A stretch of 59,194 nt of DNA from an uncultured Emticicia sp. GTDB taxonomy: Bacteria > Bacteroidota > Bacteroidia > Cytophagales > Spirosomataceae. The notes under the pieces are model-generated. The model saw only the letters and a program-made list of their open reading frames with translations, searched no databases and was not told the origin of the DNA. Where the stretch lies: NCBI RefSeq assembly GCF_937903345.1, contig NZ_CALCZQ010000037.1, positions 1 to 59,194 of the forward strand. The letters are read 5' to 3'. Positions 52,385 through 59,194 of this stretch are shown piece after piece; the stretch's first letter is position 1, and each line of letters starts with the position of its first letter. The position numbers were made by a program, and so were the translations under genes.

Positions 52385-53698
52385 ATGACAAAAGAAAAAG
52401 TAGCAATTTTTTGGTTTCGACGTGACCTCCGTTTAGAAGATAATGCTGGACTTTATCATGCTTTAAAAAGTGGATATAAAGTTTTGCCAATTTTTATATT
52501 CGATAGAAATATCTTGGATAAACTCGAAAATAAGAAAGATCAACGAGTAGAATTTATTCATAATGCTCTTACCGATATAAATTCACAGCTACTTAGCCTT
52601 GGCTCTTCAGTATTAATAAAGAATGGATATTATATCGAAATTTGGAAAAATATAATTTCTGAATTTGAAATTACAGGGGTTTATACGAATCACGATTATG
52701 AAAAATATGCAATCGAACGTGATAATCAAATTGGAGAGATGCTCAAAGCAGAAGGTATAGCATTTTATACTTTTAAAGACCAAACTATTTTTGAGAAAAA
52801 TGAAGTCTTGAGCGGAGCAAAAACTCCTTACACCGTTTTTACGCCGTATAGTCGAAAGTGGAAAGAAACACTTAATGAATTTTACTTGAAATCTTATACA
52901 ACCGAAAAATATTTTACAAATTTCATAAAAACAGATTCTTTCAAAATTCCCACTTTAGCGGAAATTGGTTTTATTGAAACAGGTGGTGTGTTCCCAAAAA
53001 AAGAAATACAGAAAGAATTGATAAAAAAATATGATGAAGTAAGAGACATACCATCAATTCTTGGAACGAGCCGTTTAAGTGTACACTTAAGGTTTGGAAC
53101 CGTTAGTATCAGAAAATTAGCTAAGCAGGCAATTAACTTAAATGAAAAATGGTTGAATGAACTCATTTGGCGAGATTTCTATATGAATATTCTTTATCAC
53201 TTTCCTCATATTTGCGAAGGTCATGCGTTTAGAAAAGAATATGATAACATTATTTGGCGAAATAATGAAACCGAATTTAAAAAGTGGTGTGAAGGAAAAA
53301 CTGGGTATCCAATTGTAGATGCTGGTATGCGTGAACTAAACGCAACAGGGTTTATGCACAACCGAGTCAGAATGATTACAGCTAGTTTTTTAATTAAACA
53401 TTTGTTGATCGATTGGCGTTGGGGAGAAGAATACTTTGCTAAAAAATTATTAGATTTTGACTTTTCAGCAAATAATGGAGGTTGGCAATGGGCATCAAGC
53501 AGTGGTTGTGATGCTGCCCCGTATTTCAGAATTTTTAATCCGACCTCTCAAACAAAGAAATTTGACCCTGAACTAATATATATTAAAAAGTGGATTCCTG
53601 AATTAAATACTTTTGAATACCCTCTTCCGATTGTTGAGCATACTTTTGCTCGCGAAAGAGTCTTGAAAGCTTACAAAGATGTATTACAGAAAAAGTAA
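52385..53698 (+). CDS. phrB: Deoxyribodipyrimidine photo-lyase (cryptochrome/photolyase family)
   Basis: 437 residues. The antenna domain begins IFWFRRDLRLEDNAGLYHA; the FAD domain has LNELIWRDFYMNILYHFPHI, GKTGYPIVDAGMRELNATGF, MHNRVRMITASFLIKHLLID and FDFSANNGGWQWASSSGCDA, the characteristic blocks of class I CPD photolyases. It repairs UV-induced cyclobutane pyrimidine dimers with light. It is followed 78 bp downstream by an AddB-like nuclease gene. Confidence 0.96.
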   Translation: MTKEKVAIFWFRRDLRLEDNAGLYHALKSGYKVLPIFIFDRNILDKLENKKDQRVEFIHNALTDINSQLLSLGSSVLIKNGYYIEIWKNIISEFEITGVYTNHDYEKYAIERDNQIGEMLKAEGIAFYTFKDQTIFEKNEVLSGAKTPYTVFTPYSRKWKETLNEFYLKSYTTEKYFTNFIKTDSFKIPTLAEIGFIETGGVFPKKEIQKELIKKYDEVRDIPSILGTSRLSVHLRFGTVSIRKLAKQAINLNEKWLNELIWRDFYMNILYHFPHICEGHAFRKEYDNIIWRNNETEFKKWCEGKTGYPIVDAGMRELNATGFMHNRVRMITASFLIKHLLIDWRWGEEYFAKKLLDFDFSANNGGWQWASSSGCDAAPYFRIFNPTSQTKKFDPELIYIKKWIPELNTFEYPLPIVEHTFARERVLKAYKDVLQKK

Positions 53699-53776
53699 AT
53701 TGATTTGTTACTTCAAGACGAAGTGAGTATTTTTGATTTAGGGTTAATTAATCCTAACTAAATGTAATAATATACA

Positions 53777-56710
53777 ATGACATTTCTTGATCAATCTGCT
53801 CAGTACATTTTTAATAAACATCCACTTTCACAACTGAAAAATATTTGTGTAGTTTTACCGAGCCGAAGAGCAGTTTTTTATTTCAAACAAGCTTTAGCAA
53901 AACAATCTAGTTCTCCGTTTATATCGCCAGAGATTCTTGCAATGGATGATTTTGTAATGCAAATGTCTGGTGTAAACCAAATTGATGCTGTTAGTCTGTT
54001 GTTTGAACTTTACAAAACTTTCAAGAAATATGACCCCGAAGTGAAGTTTGAAAGATTCATTTCTTGGGCTCCGACTTTACTCCGAGATTTCGACACCATT
54101 GACCTTTACCTAGTTAATAATCCCAAATCTATTTTTGAATATATGAGCGAAACGAAGGTTTTGGAAAGATGGAATCCTACTCAACTTCGTAATGAAAAGC
54201 CAGAATATCTGATAACTCCAACTATTGATAAATACTTCAAACTCTTCGAGAATATTTATAGTGTTTATGTTGAACTTCAAAAAACATTGAGTACTAAAGG
54301 TTTAGCCTATCGAGGTATGGCCTATCGTACTTTAGCAGAATCTGTAAAACAGCTTCTTGTTGAAAAAAATGAAAACAATAAACTATTTGATAAATACTAT
54401 TTTATAGGTTTCAATGCCTTGAGTGCTTCTGAGGAAAAAATCATAGAAACGCTCATTAAATCCGATAGAGCCGAGACACTTTGGGATACAGATAATTATT
54501 TAATAAGTCCAAGATACAATCACAAAGCTGGAATAGTTTTGCGGTCATATAAAAAATCTGAAAGATTTGGTAAATGGAATTGGGAAACTAATGGACTTCT
54601 CAAAGGTGAAAAACAAATTAGAATAATCGGTGTTGAAAATACAACACTCCAAACAAAAATTGCTGGTCATATATACGCTGAAGCTTTTACCATAAATCCT
54701 GCAGTTTCGACTGTAATAGTTTTGGCTGATGAGAATTTATTGCAGCCAATGATGCATTCCCTCAATGAACGTATCTCAGATTTTAATATTACAATGGGGC
54801 TTTCTTTAAGGGGTTCTATGTTATTTACATTAATTGACGCAATTTTTGAACTTCAACAAAATATTGTCGAATTCAAAACAAAAAAAGGTGATATAATAAA
54901 ATTGCCGAAATATAGCCACAGACATATTTTCAAAGTTTTGAATCACCCGTTTTTAAAACAGTACGAGCAAATCAAATATACGGCAGAAATTAAATCAAAA
55001 TCTCAAGAGAGAAGTGTATTTAGAAAAACGCTTTCCGAAATTATAAGGGCAAATAAAGTTTACCTGAGTCAAGATGAAATGTTGGATTTTGGGAATAATG
55101 AACCTATTTTTAAAATTTTATTTTCGCGATGGGGTGACAATCCTCAAAAAGCACTGTTATCATTTTATGATTTAATCGACGAACTCCGTATTGTCTATCG
55201 AGATTCCAAAGATGCTATTGAAACAGAGTATCTATATTTGTTTCTCACCATTTTAAATCGTCTTGATAAAATACTATTTCAAAATCGAGAGCTGAGTTTA
55301 AGAAGTTTTAAGCATTTTCTGTATGAACTTATTAAACAAGAAAAAATCCCGTTTAGTGGTGAACCAGTTTCAAATCTTCAAATTATGGGTATGCTTGAAA
55401 CCCGATGTCTTGATTTTGAACGAGTAATAATTTTGTCTGTAAATGAAGGAATTTTGCCATCCACCAAAAAGACAAACTCGCTTATACCGTTTGATGCATG
55501 TATTGAATACCATCTTCCTGTACATACAGATCAAGATGCAGTAATGTCTTATCACTTTTTTAGATTATTGCAGCGGGCTAAAGAAATTGATATTTTATAT
55601 GTGATTCCTGATGGAGAAGGGCTTGGTGGCGGAGGTGGTGAAAAAAGTAGATTTATTTTACAGATTGAAAATGAGTTGGTAAAAGAAAATAAAAATATTA
55701 ACTTATCTTATCCGAAGATAAATTTTGGAAAATATACTAATATTGAAGTAATTAATAAAGTTGAGATTTTAAAGAATGACGAAATTCTTAAAAATATCAG
55801 TAGGCTGATTTCTGAGAATGGGATTTATCCAACTTCACTCAATAAATATTTAAACTGTTCGTTGCAATTTTATTTTGATAAAGTAGCCAAAATTTCAAAA
55901 CGAGAAGAAATTGACGAAAATTTTGGTGCTGATATTTTTGGCACTTGGATTCATGATACTCTAGAAAAAATTGACAAAGATTATGGCCCATTAATTTTTG
56001 AGGAAAATATTAACAAAATTATTGATGAATTAGAAATACGATTAGATGATTCTTATCAAGAAAAATTTGGTGGCTTCATAGTAGAGTCGGGCATGAATTA
56101 TTTATTGAAACAAGTAGCTGAACAGTTGCTAAAGAGTTTTTTTGAAAATCAGAAAATAACGCAAAGTTTCCCTATTGAAGTTATTGAGACCGAACAGTTG
56201 ATAGAGCTTGTTTATGAAAAAGTTATTTTTGGCAAATCTCAGAAAATAAAAATTGCTGGACGCATAGACCGTATCGAGAGAGAAGGAAACGTATTGAAAG
56301 TAATTGATTATAAAACTGGAATAGTTGTAACTAAAGATTTAGAAACTCCCAAAGACCTGACCTTAGAAAAAGCTCTTGTTGTACCCGAAAAAGAAAAGCT
56401 TCGCCAACTGTGGTTATACCAATATCTTGTACTAAAATCAATGAAAGAACAAAAGCTCATCATTGGTGGAGAGAAATTTGAAAATTATGGAGTAATAGCT
56501 AAAATTTACTCATTACGTAATTTAAAAGAAAAATTAGAAGTAAATTTGAGTTTTGAAAGTGATACAACAATTTTTAGTTTTATTGAGAAATCAGAAGAAA
56601 TCCTTACCCAAATTATAACTGACTTATTGAACCCAGAAATACCGTTTATCCAAACGACCGAAATCAAAATTTGTGAGAAATGCGATTTCAGAGGGATATG
56701 TGGTAAATAA
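53777..56710 (+). CDS. PD-(D/E)XK nuclease family protein, AddB-like
   Basis: A 977-residue protein. The N-terminal region (about 1-300) has an inactivated helicase-like start (VVLPSRRAVFYFKQALAK, no Walker A), then UvrD-like folding with VSTVIVLADENLLQPMMHSL and a middle with VIILSVNEGILPST. The C-terminal nuclease has the PD-(D/E)XK core (AGRIDRIERE, LKVIDYKTG). Cysteines in KYLNCSLQFYF and ICEKCDFRGICGK are placed like the iron-sulfur ligands of AddB. AddB pairs with an AddA helicase to resect double-strand breaks; no addA is in the window. Confidence 0.88.
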   Translation: MTFLDQSAQYIFNKHPLSQLKNICVVLPSRRAVFYFKQALAKQSSSPFISPEILAMDDFVMQMSGVNQIDAVSLLFELYKTFKKYDPEVKFERFISWAPTLLRDFDTIDLYLVNNPKSIFEYMSETKVLERWNPTQLRNEKPEYLITPTIDKYFKLFENIYSVYVELQKTLSTKGLAYRGMAYRTLAESVKQLLVEKNENNKLFDKYYFIGFNALSASEEKIIETLIKSDRAETLWDTDNYLISPRYNHKAGIVLRSYKKSERFGKWNWETNGLLKGEKQIRIIGVENTTLQTKIAGHIYAEAFTINPAVSTVIVLADENLLQPMMHSLNERISDFNITMGLSLRGSMLFTLIDAIFELQQNIVEFKTKKGDIIKLPKYSHRHIFKVLNHPFLKQYEQIKYTAEIKSKSQERSVFRKTLSEIIRANKVYLSQDEMLDFGNNEPIFKILFSRWGDNPQKALLSFYDLIDELRIVYRDSKDAIETEYLYLFLTILNRLDKILFQNRELSLRSFKHFLYELIKQEKIPFSGEPVSNLQIMGMLETRCLDFERVIILSVNEGILPSTKKTNSLIPFDACIEYHLPVHTDQDAVMSYHFFRLLQRAKEIDILYVIPDGEGLGGGGGEKSRFILQIENELVKENKNINLSYPKINFGKYTNIEVINKVEILKNDEILKNISRLISENGIYPTSLNKYLNCSLQFYFDKVAKISKREEIDENFGADIFGTWIHDTLEKIDKDYGPLIFEENINKIIDELEIRLDDSYQEKFGGFIVESGMNYLLKQVAEQLLKSFFENQKITQSFPIEVIETEQLIELVYEKVIFGKSQKIKIAGRIDRIEREGNVLKVIDYKTGIVVTKDLETPKDLTLEKALVVPEKEKLRQLWLYQYLVLKSMKEQKLIIGGEKFENYGVIAKIYSLRNLKEKLEVNLSFESDTTIFSFIEKSEEILTQIITDLLNPEIPFIQTTEIKICEKCDFRGICGK

Positions 56711-56713
56711 TAT

Positions 56714-57847
56714 TTGCTAAACTTGAAAACTAAAAATAAAATTTCTGAAGATGGCATAATAAATATTCCATTTCTTGACTTAAAGTTGATAAATCGATCA
56801 TACGAAATAGAATTAAATATTACGGTAAAAAATACAATTGCCTCAGGTTGGTTCGTGCTAGGTGAAGAAGTCAAGAAATTTGAAAAATCTTTTGCCAGTT
56901 TTTGTGGTGTGAAACATTGTATTGGGGTTGCCAACGGTCTTGATGCTTTGGTTCTTTTATTAAAGGCATCGAATTTTTCTCCAAATTCGGAAGTAATCGT
57001 ACCATCCAATACTTATATCGCAACCATTTTGGCAATCACTCTAGCTGGATATAAACCAATTTTAGTTGAGCCAGATTTGGATACCTATTTGATAGACCCA
57101 ACAAAAATTGAAGAAAAAATTACTCCATACACAAAAGCTATATTAGTTGTGCATCTTTACGGTAAATGCTGTGATATGGAGTCGGTACTTAGCGTTGCAC
57201 AACGATTTAATTTAAAAGTTTTTGAGGATGCGGCTCAATCTCATGGTGCCATTTATAAAGGAAAGCGGGCTGGCAATTTAGCAGATGGTGCAGGATTTAG
57301 TTTTTATCCAACAAAAAATTTAGGAGCTATGGGTGATGCAGGGGCAATTACAACAAATGATGATTCACTCGCTGAAGCACTAAGAACAAATCGAAATTAT
57401 GGTTCGAGTAAAAAGTACATTTTTGATTATCAAGGTTTGAATAGTCGTTTAGACGAATTGCAAGCCGCCGTCTTAAACGTTAAAATTATAAATCTTGAAT
57501 CTGATAATTTTATTCGTAAAAAAATAGCAACAAGATATTTAACTGAAATAAGTAATCCGAAAATCATACTTCCTCCAGCAGATACTCCTCAACAAGATGT
57601 GTGGCATTTATTTGTTGTTAGAGTTAATAATCGAGAAGAGTTTAGAGAATATCTAACAGAAAATGGTATTGGCTCTGATATACATTATCCAATCGCTCCA
57701 CATAAGCAATTGGCTTACCGAGAATGGAATAATAAAACATTTACGATTGCCGAAAAAATTCATAACGAAGTTGTGAGTATTCCTCTTAATGTAGTTTTAT
57801 CTGAAAAAGAAATTAACTATATAATTGACAAATTAAATAAATATTAA
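56714..57847 (+). CDS. DegT/DnrJ/EryC1-type sugar aminotransferase
   Basis: About 377 residues from a TTG at 56714; a second TTG at 56723 also fits, and no ATG lies ahead of IPFLDLKLINRSYEIEL. SGWFVLGEEVKKFEKSFASF and HCIGVANGLDALVLLLKA are family hallmarks. The PLP Lys is in GFSFYPTKNLGAMGDAGAI; VFEDAAQSHGAIYKGKRAG supplies the Asp. It aminates a keto-sugar nucleotide in surface polysaccharide synthesis. Starts 3 bp after the AddB-like gene, 26 bp before the GT2. First gene of a glycan cluster extending past the window. Confidence 0.9.
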   Translation: MLNLKTKNKISEDGIINIPFLDLKLINRSYEIELNITVKNTIASGWFVLGEEVKKFEKSFASFCGVKHCIGVANGLDALVLLLKASNFSPNSEVIVPSNTYIATILAITLAGYKPILVEPDLDTYLIDPTKIEEKITPYTKAILVVHLYGKCCDMESVLSVAQRFNLKVFEDAAQSHGAIYKGKRAGNLADGAGFSFYPTKNLGAMGDAGAITTNDDSLAEALRTNRNYGSSKKYIFDYQGLNSRLDELQAAVLNVKIINLESDNFIRKKIATRYLTEISNPKIILPPADTPQQDVWHLFVVRVNNREEFREYLTENGIGSDIHYPIAPHKQLAYREWNNKTFTIAEKIHNEVVSIPLNVVLSEKEINYIIDKLNKY

Positions 57848-57873
57848 TTTCTTCAATTATAGAAATTTATTTA

Positions 57874-58770
57874 ATGAAAAAGCATAACCTAAAATTTCTA
57901 TCAGTCGTAGTACCTGTATATAATGGAGCGAATACCATTGTTAAGCTTGTAGAAGCCCTACAAGCCGAATTACATCAATATGATTTTGAAATAATTTTGA
58001 TCAATGATGGTAGTCTTGATAATTCTGAAAAAGTTTGTAAAATTTTAGAAGCTGAAAATACTAATCTAAAATTTTTCTCATTACGTAAAAACTTCGGTGA
58101 ATTTAATGCTGTGATGTGCGGTTTAAACCATGTTGAAGGAAAATATACAGTGATTATTGATGATGATTTTCAAAATCCACCTTCAGAAATTATTAAATTG
58201 GTCGATAAAGCACAGTCTGAAAATTTTGATGTAGTTTACACTTATTATTATGAGAAAAAACATAATTTTTTTAGAAATTTTGGTAGTTGGTTAGTTAATC
58301 GTCTTACTACCTCATTGCTACAAAAACCATCGGACCTATATTTGTCGAGCTTCAAACTTATTAACTTTGAAATAATTCAAGAAATTATAAAGTATAAAGG
58401 GCCGTACCCATATATTGATGCTCTCGTTTTTCGAATCACAAACAATATTGGTAAAATACAAGTTAAGCATAACGCTCGATTGGAAGGAGAATCGAATTAT
58501 ACTTTAAAAAAAATAATAATACTTTTTATGACTATTATTTTTGGATATTCTATCTTACCAGCTCGGATTATTTTGTCAATTGGTATTTTTGCAGTGTTTC
58601 TCTCGATCCTCCTACTCATGCTATTTGTTTTTGGAATTATATCCGATTGGGGGATTGCTATTTTTATTTTCTTAGGTGGAGCCCAACTCACTTCACTCGG
58701 TGTCATTGGAGAATATGTTTCGAAAGCATTTTTGTTTCAAAGTCAAGCTCCACAATATGTTGAGAAATAA
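57874..58770 (+). CDS. Glycosyltransferase family 2, polyprenyl-phosphate type (GtrB/DPM1-like)
   Basis: 298 residues. The GT-A domain begins LSVVVPVYNGANTIVKLVEA; IILINDGSLDNSE and the metal-binding IDDDFQNPP follow. Two C-terminal membrane helices (about 215-240 and 245-275; SILPARIILSIGIFAVFLSI and LLMLFVFGII) match the GtrB-like enzymes that move a sugar to polyprenyl phosphate. The characteristic GEYVSKAF-type end is present. Second gene of the glycan cluster. Confidence 0.9.
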   Translation: MKKHNLKFLSVVVPVYNGANTIVKLVEALQAELHQYDFEIILINDGSLDNSEKVCKILEAENTNLKFFSLRKNFGEFNAVMCGLNHVEGKYTVIIDDDFQNPPSEIIKLVDKAQSENFDVVYTYYYEKKHNFFRNFGSWLVNRLTTSLLQKPSDLYLSSFKLINFEIIQEIIKYKGPYPYIDALVFRITNNIGKIQVKHNARLEGESNYTLKKIIILFMTIIFGYSILPARIILSIGIFAVFLSILLLMLFVFGIISDWGIAIFIFLGGAQLTSLGVIGEYVSKAFLFQSQAPQYVEK

Positions 58771-58793
58771 TATAAATATAACTTCCATAAAGA

Positions 58794-59194
58794 ATGCTAA
58801 TCAATTATAATGAATATAGAATGATGTATGAAGCCGAAGATAAGCTTTGGTGGTATAAGATTCTATATGAAAAAGTTTTAAATGAAATACAGAATAAATT
58901 TGGAGAAAATAAATATATAAAAATTCTTGATGCTGGATGTGGAACGGGTGGATTAATGAGTTTTTTGATAAAGCAAGGATACAAAAATATTCAAGGTTTC
59001 GATTATTCAAAAGATGCAGTCAATTTTTGTAAAGAACGAAATCTCAATGTAAATCAATTAGATATAACCTATTTTAAAAATGCATTTAAAAATGAAAATT
59101 TTGATTTGATTATTAATAATGATGTTTTATATCAATTCGATAACTCTACAATTAGAAATATATTTAATATCTTCCAATCAATACTAAAGTCGGA
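58794..59194 (+). CDS. Class I SAM-dependent methyltransferase, cut by the right edge
   Basis: The frame from the ATG at 58794 is open to the window's last base (133 codons). YEAEDKLWWYKILYEKVLNE is a common N-terminus for methyltransferases in glycan clusters. ILDAGCGTGGLMSFL is SAM motif I, GFDYSKDAVNFCKER the acidic loop after it, and FDLIINNDVLYQ motif IV. Third gene of the cluster, 24 bp after the GT2. Substrate unknown; C-terminus not seen. Confidence 0.85.
   Translation, partial: MLINYNEYRMMYEAEDKLWWYKILYEKVLNEIQNKFGENKYIKILDAGCGTGGLMSFLIKQGYKNIQGFDYSKDAVNFCKERNLNVNQLDITYFKNAFKNENFDLIINNDVLYQFDNSTIRNIFNIFQSILKS

Overview
The window looks like part of a chromosome from a pigmented member of the Bacteroidota, most likely order Cytophagales (Spirosomaceae/Emticicia-like; this placement is inference). 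The evidence is: a Bacteroidetes-type Tra conjugation module; promoters of the TTG / TAnnTTTG type and no obvious Shine-Dalgarno sequences; a two-gene transketolase; a YtxJ bacillithiol-type protein; a CrtY lycopene cyclase; a sigma-factor partner with repeated P-x-x-Y-F motifs; and AT-rich DNA throughout.

Region 1 (1-6752) is the right-hand part of an integrative conjugative element: the TraG ATPase C-terminus, TraJ, TraK, TraN, TraM, a VirB5-like secreted protein, a lipoprotein and a small HTH-like protein. It stops next to the 3' end of a minus-strand tRNA-Asn(GTT), a plausible attachment site. Its integrase, relaxase and left end lie outside the window.

Region 2 (6752-13379) is housekeeping: tRNA-Asn with a clear promoter and terminator, a PH-like protein, rsmG, a membrane glycosyltransferase, tgt (lacking the usual zinc cysteines), a 3-methyladenine DNA glycosylase gene broken by an amber codon at its active site, a phosphodiester glycosidase, and a nuoD gene with no other complex I gene nearby.

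Region 3 (13384-20067) is the most coherent accessory unit. It is a minus-strand operon for a two-domain serine hydrolase / N-acyl-D-amino-acid deacylase fusion, a DUF1611 protein, a dipeptide epimerase and an APC permease. A divergent Lrp/AsnC regulator faces it, with two identical 14-bp dyad sites in front of and across the regulator's own start codon. I read it as a D-amino-acid or cell-wall-peptide scavenging system.

Region 4 (20119-34852) holds crtY, lipA, a secreted protein, OsmC, YtxJ, a ScfR-like regulator upstream of exbB-exbD, cvfB, an AlaA-type aminotransferase, an ECF sigma / membrane partner / Spy-like cluster, split transketolase and bcp.

Region 5 (34785-45708) holds an M23 endopeptidase overlapping bcp by 68 bp, FAH, M48, GNAT, a cupin, a seven-repeat WD40 protein, a DivIVA-HhH fusion, folB and an M1 aminopeptidase. 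Two gaps here hold decayed genes: a DUF2281/PIN toxin-antitoxin remnant after FAH and a DinB-family pseudogene after GNAT.

Region 6 (46090-59194) holds an unrecognised secreted protein with an internal domain duplication, a large secreted GATase-like protein, a MacB/FtsX-type permease, an LolA-like protein, a photolyase, an AddB-like nuclease, and the start of a surface-glycan cluster (DegT aminotransferase, GT2, methyltransferase) that runs off the right edge.
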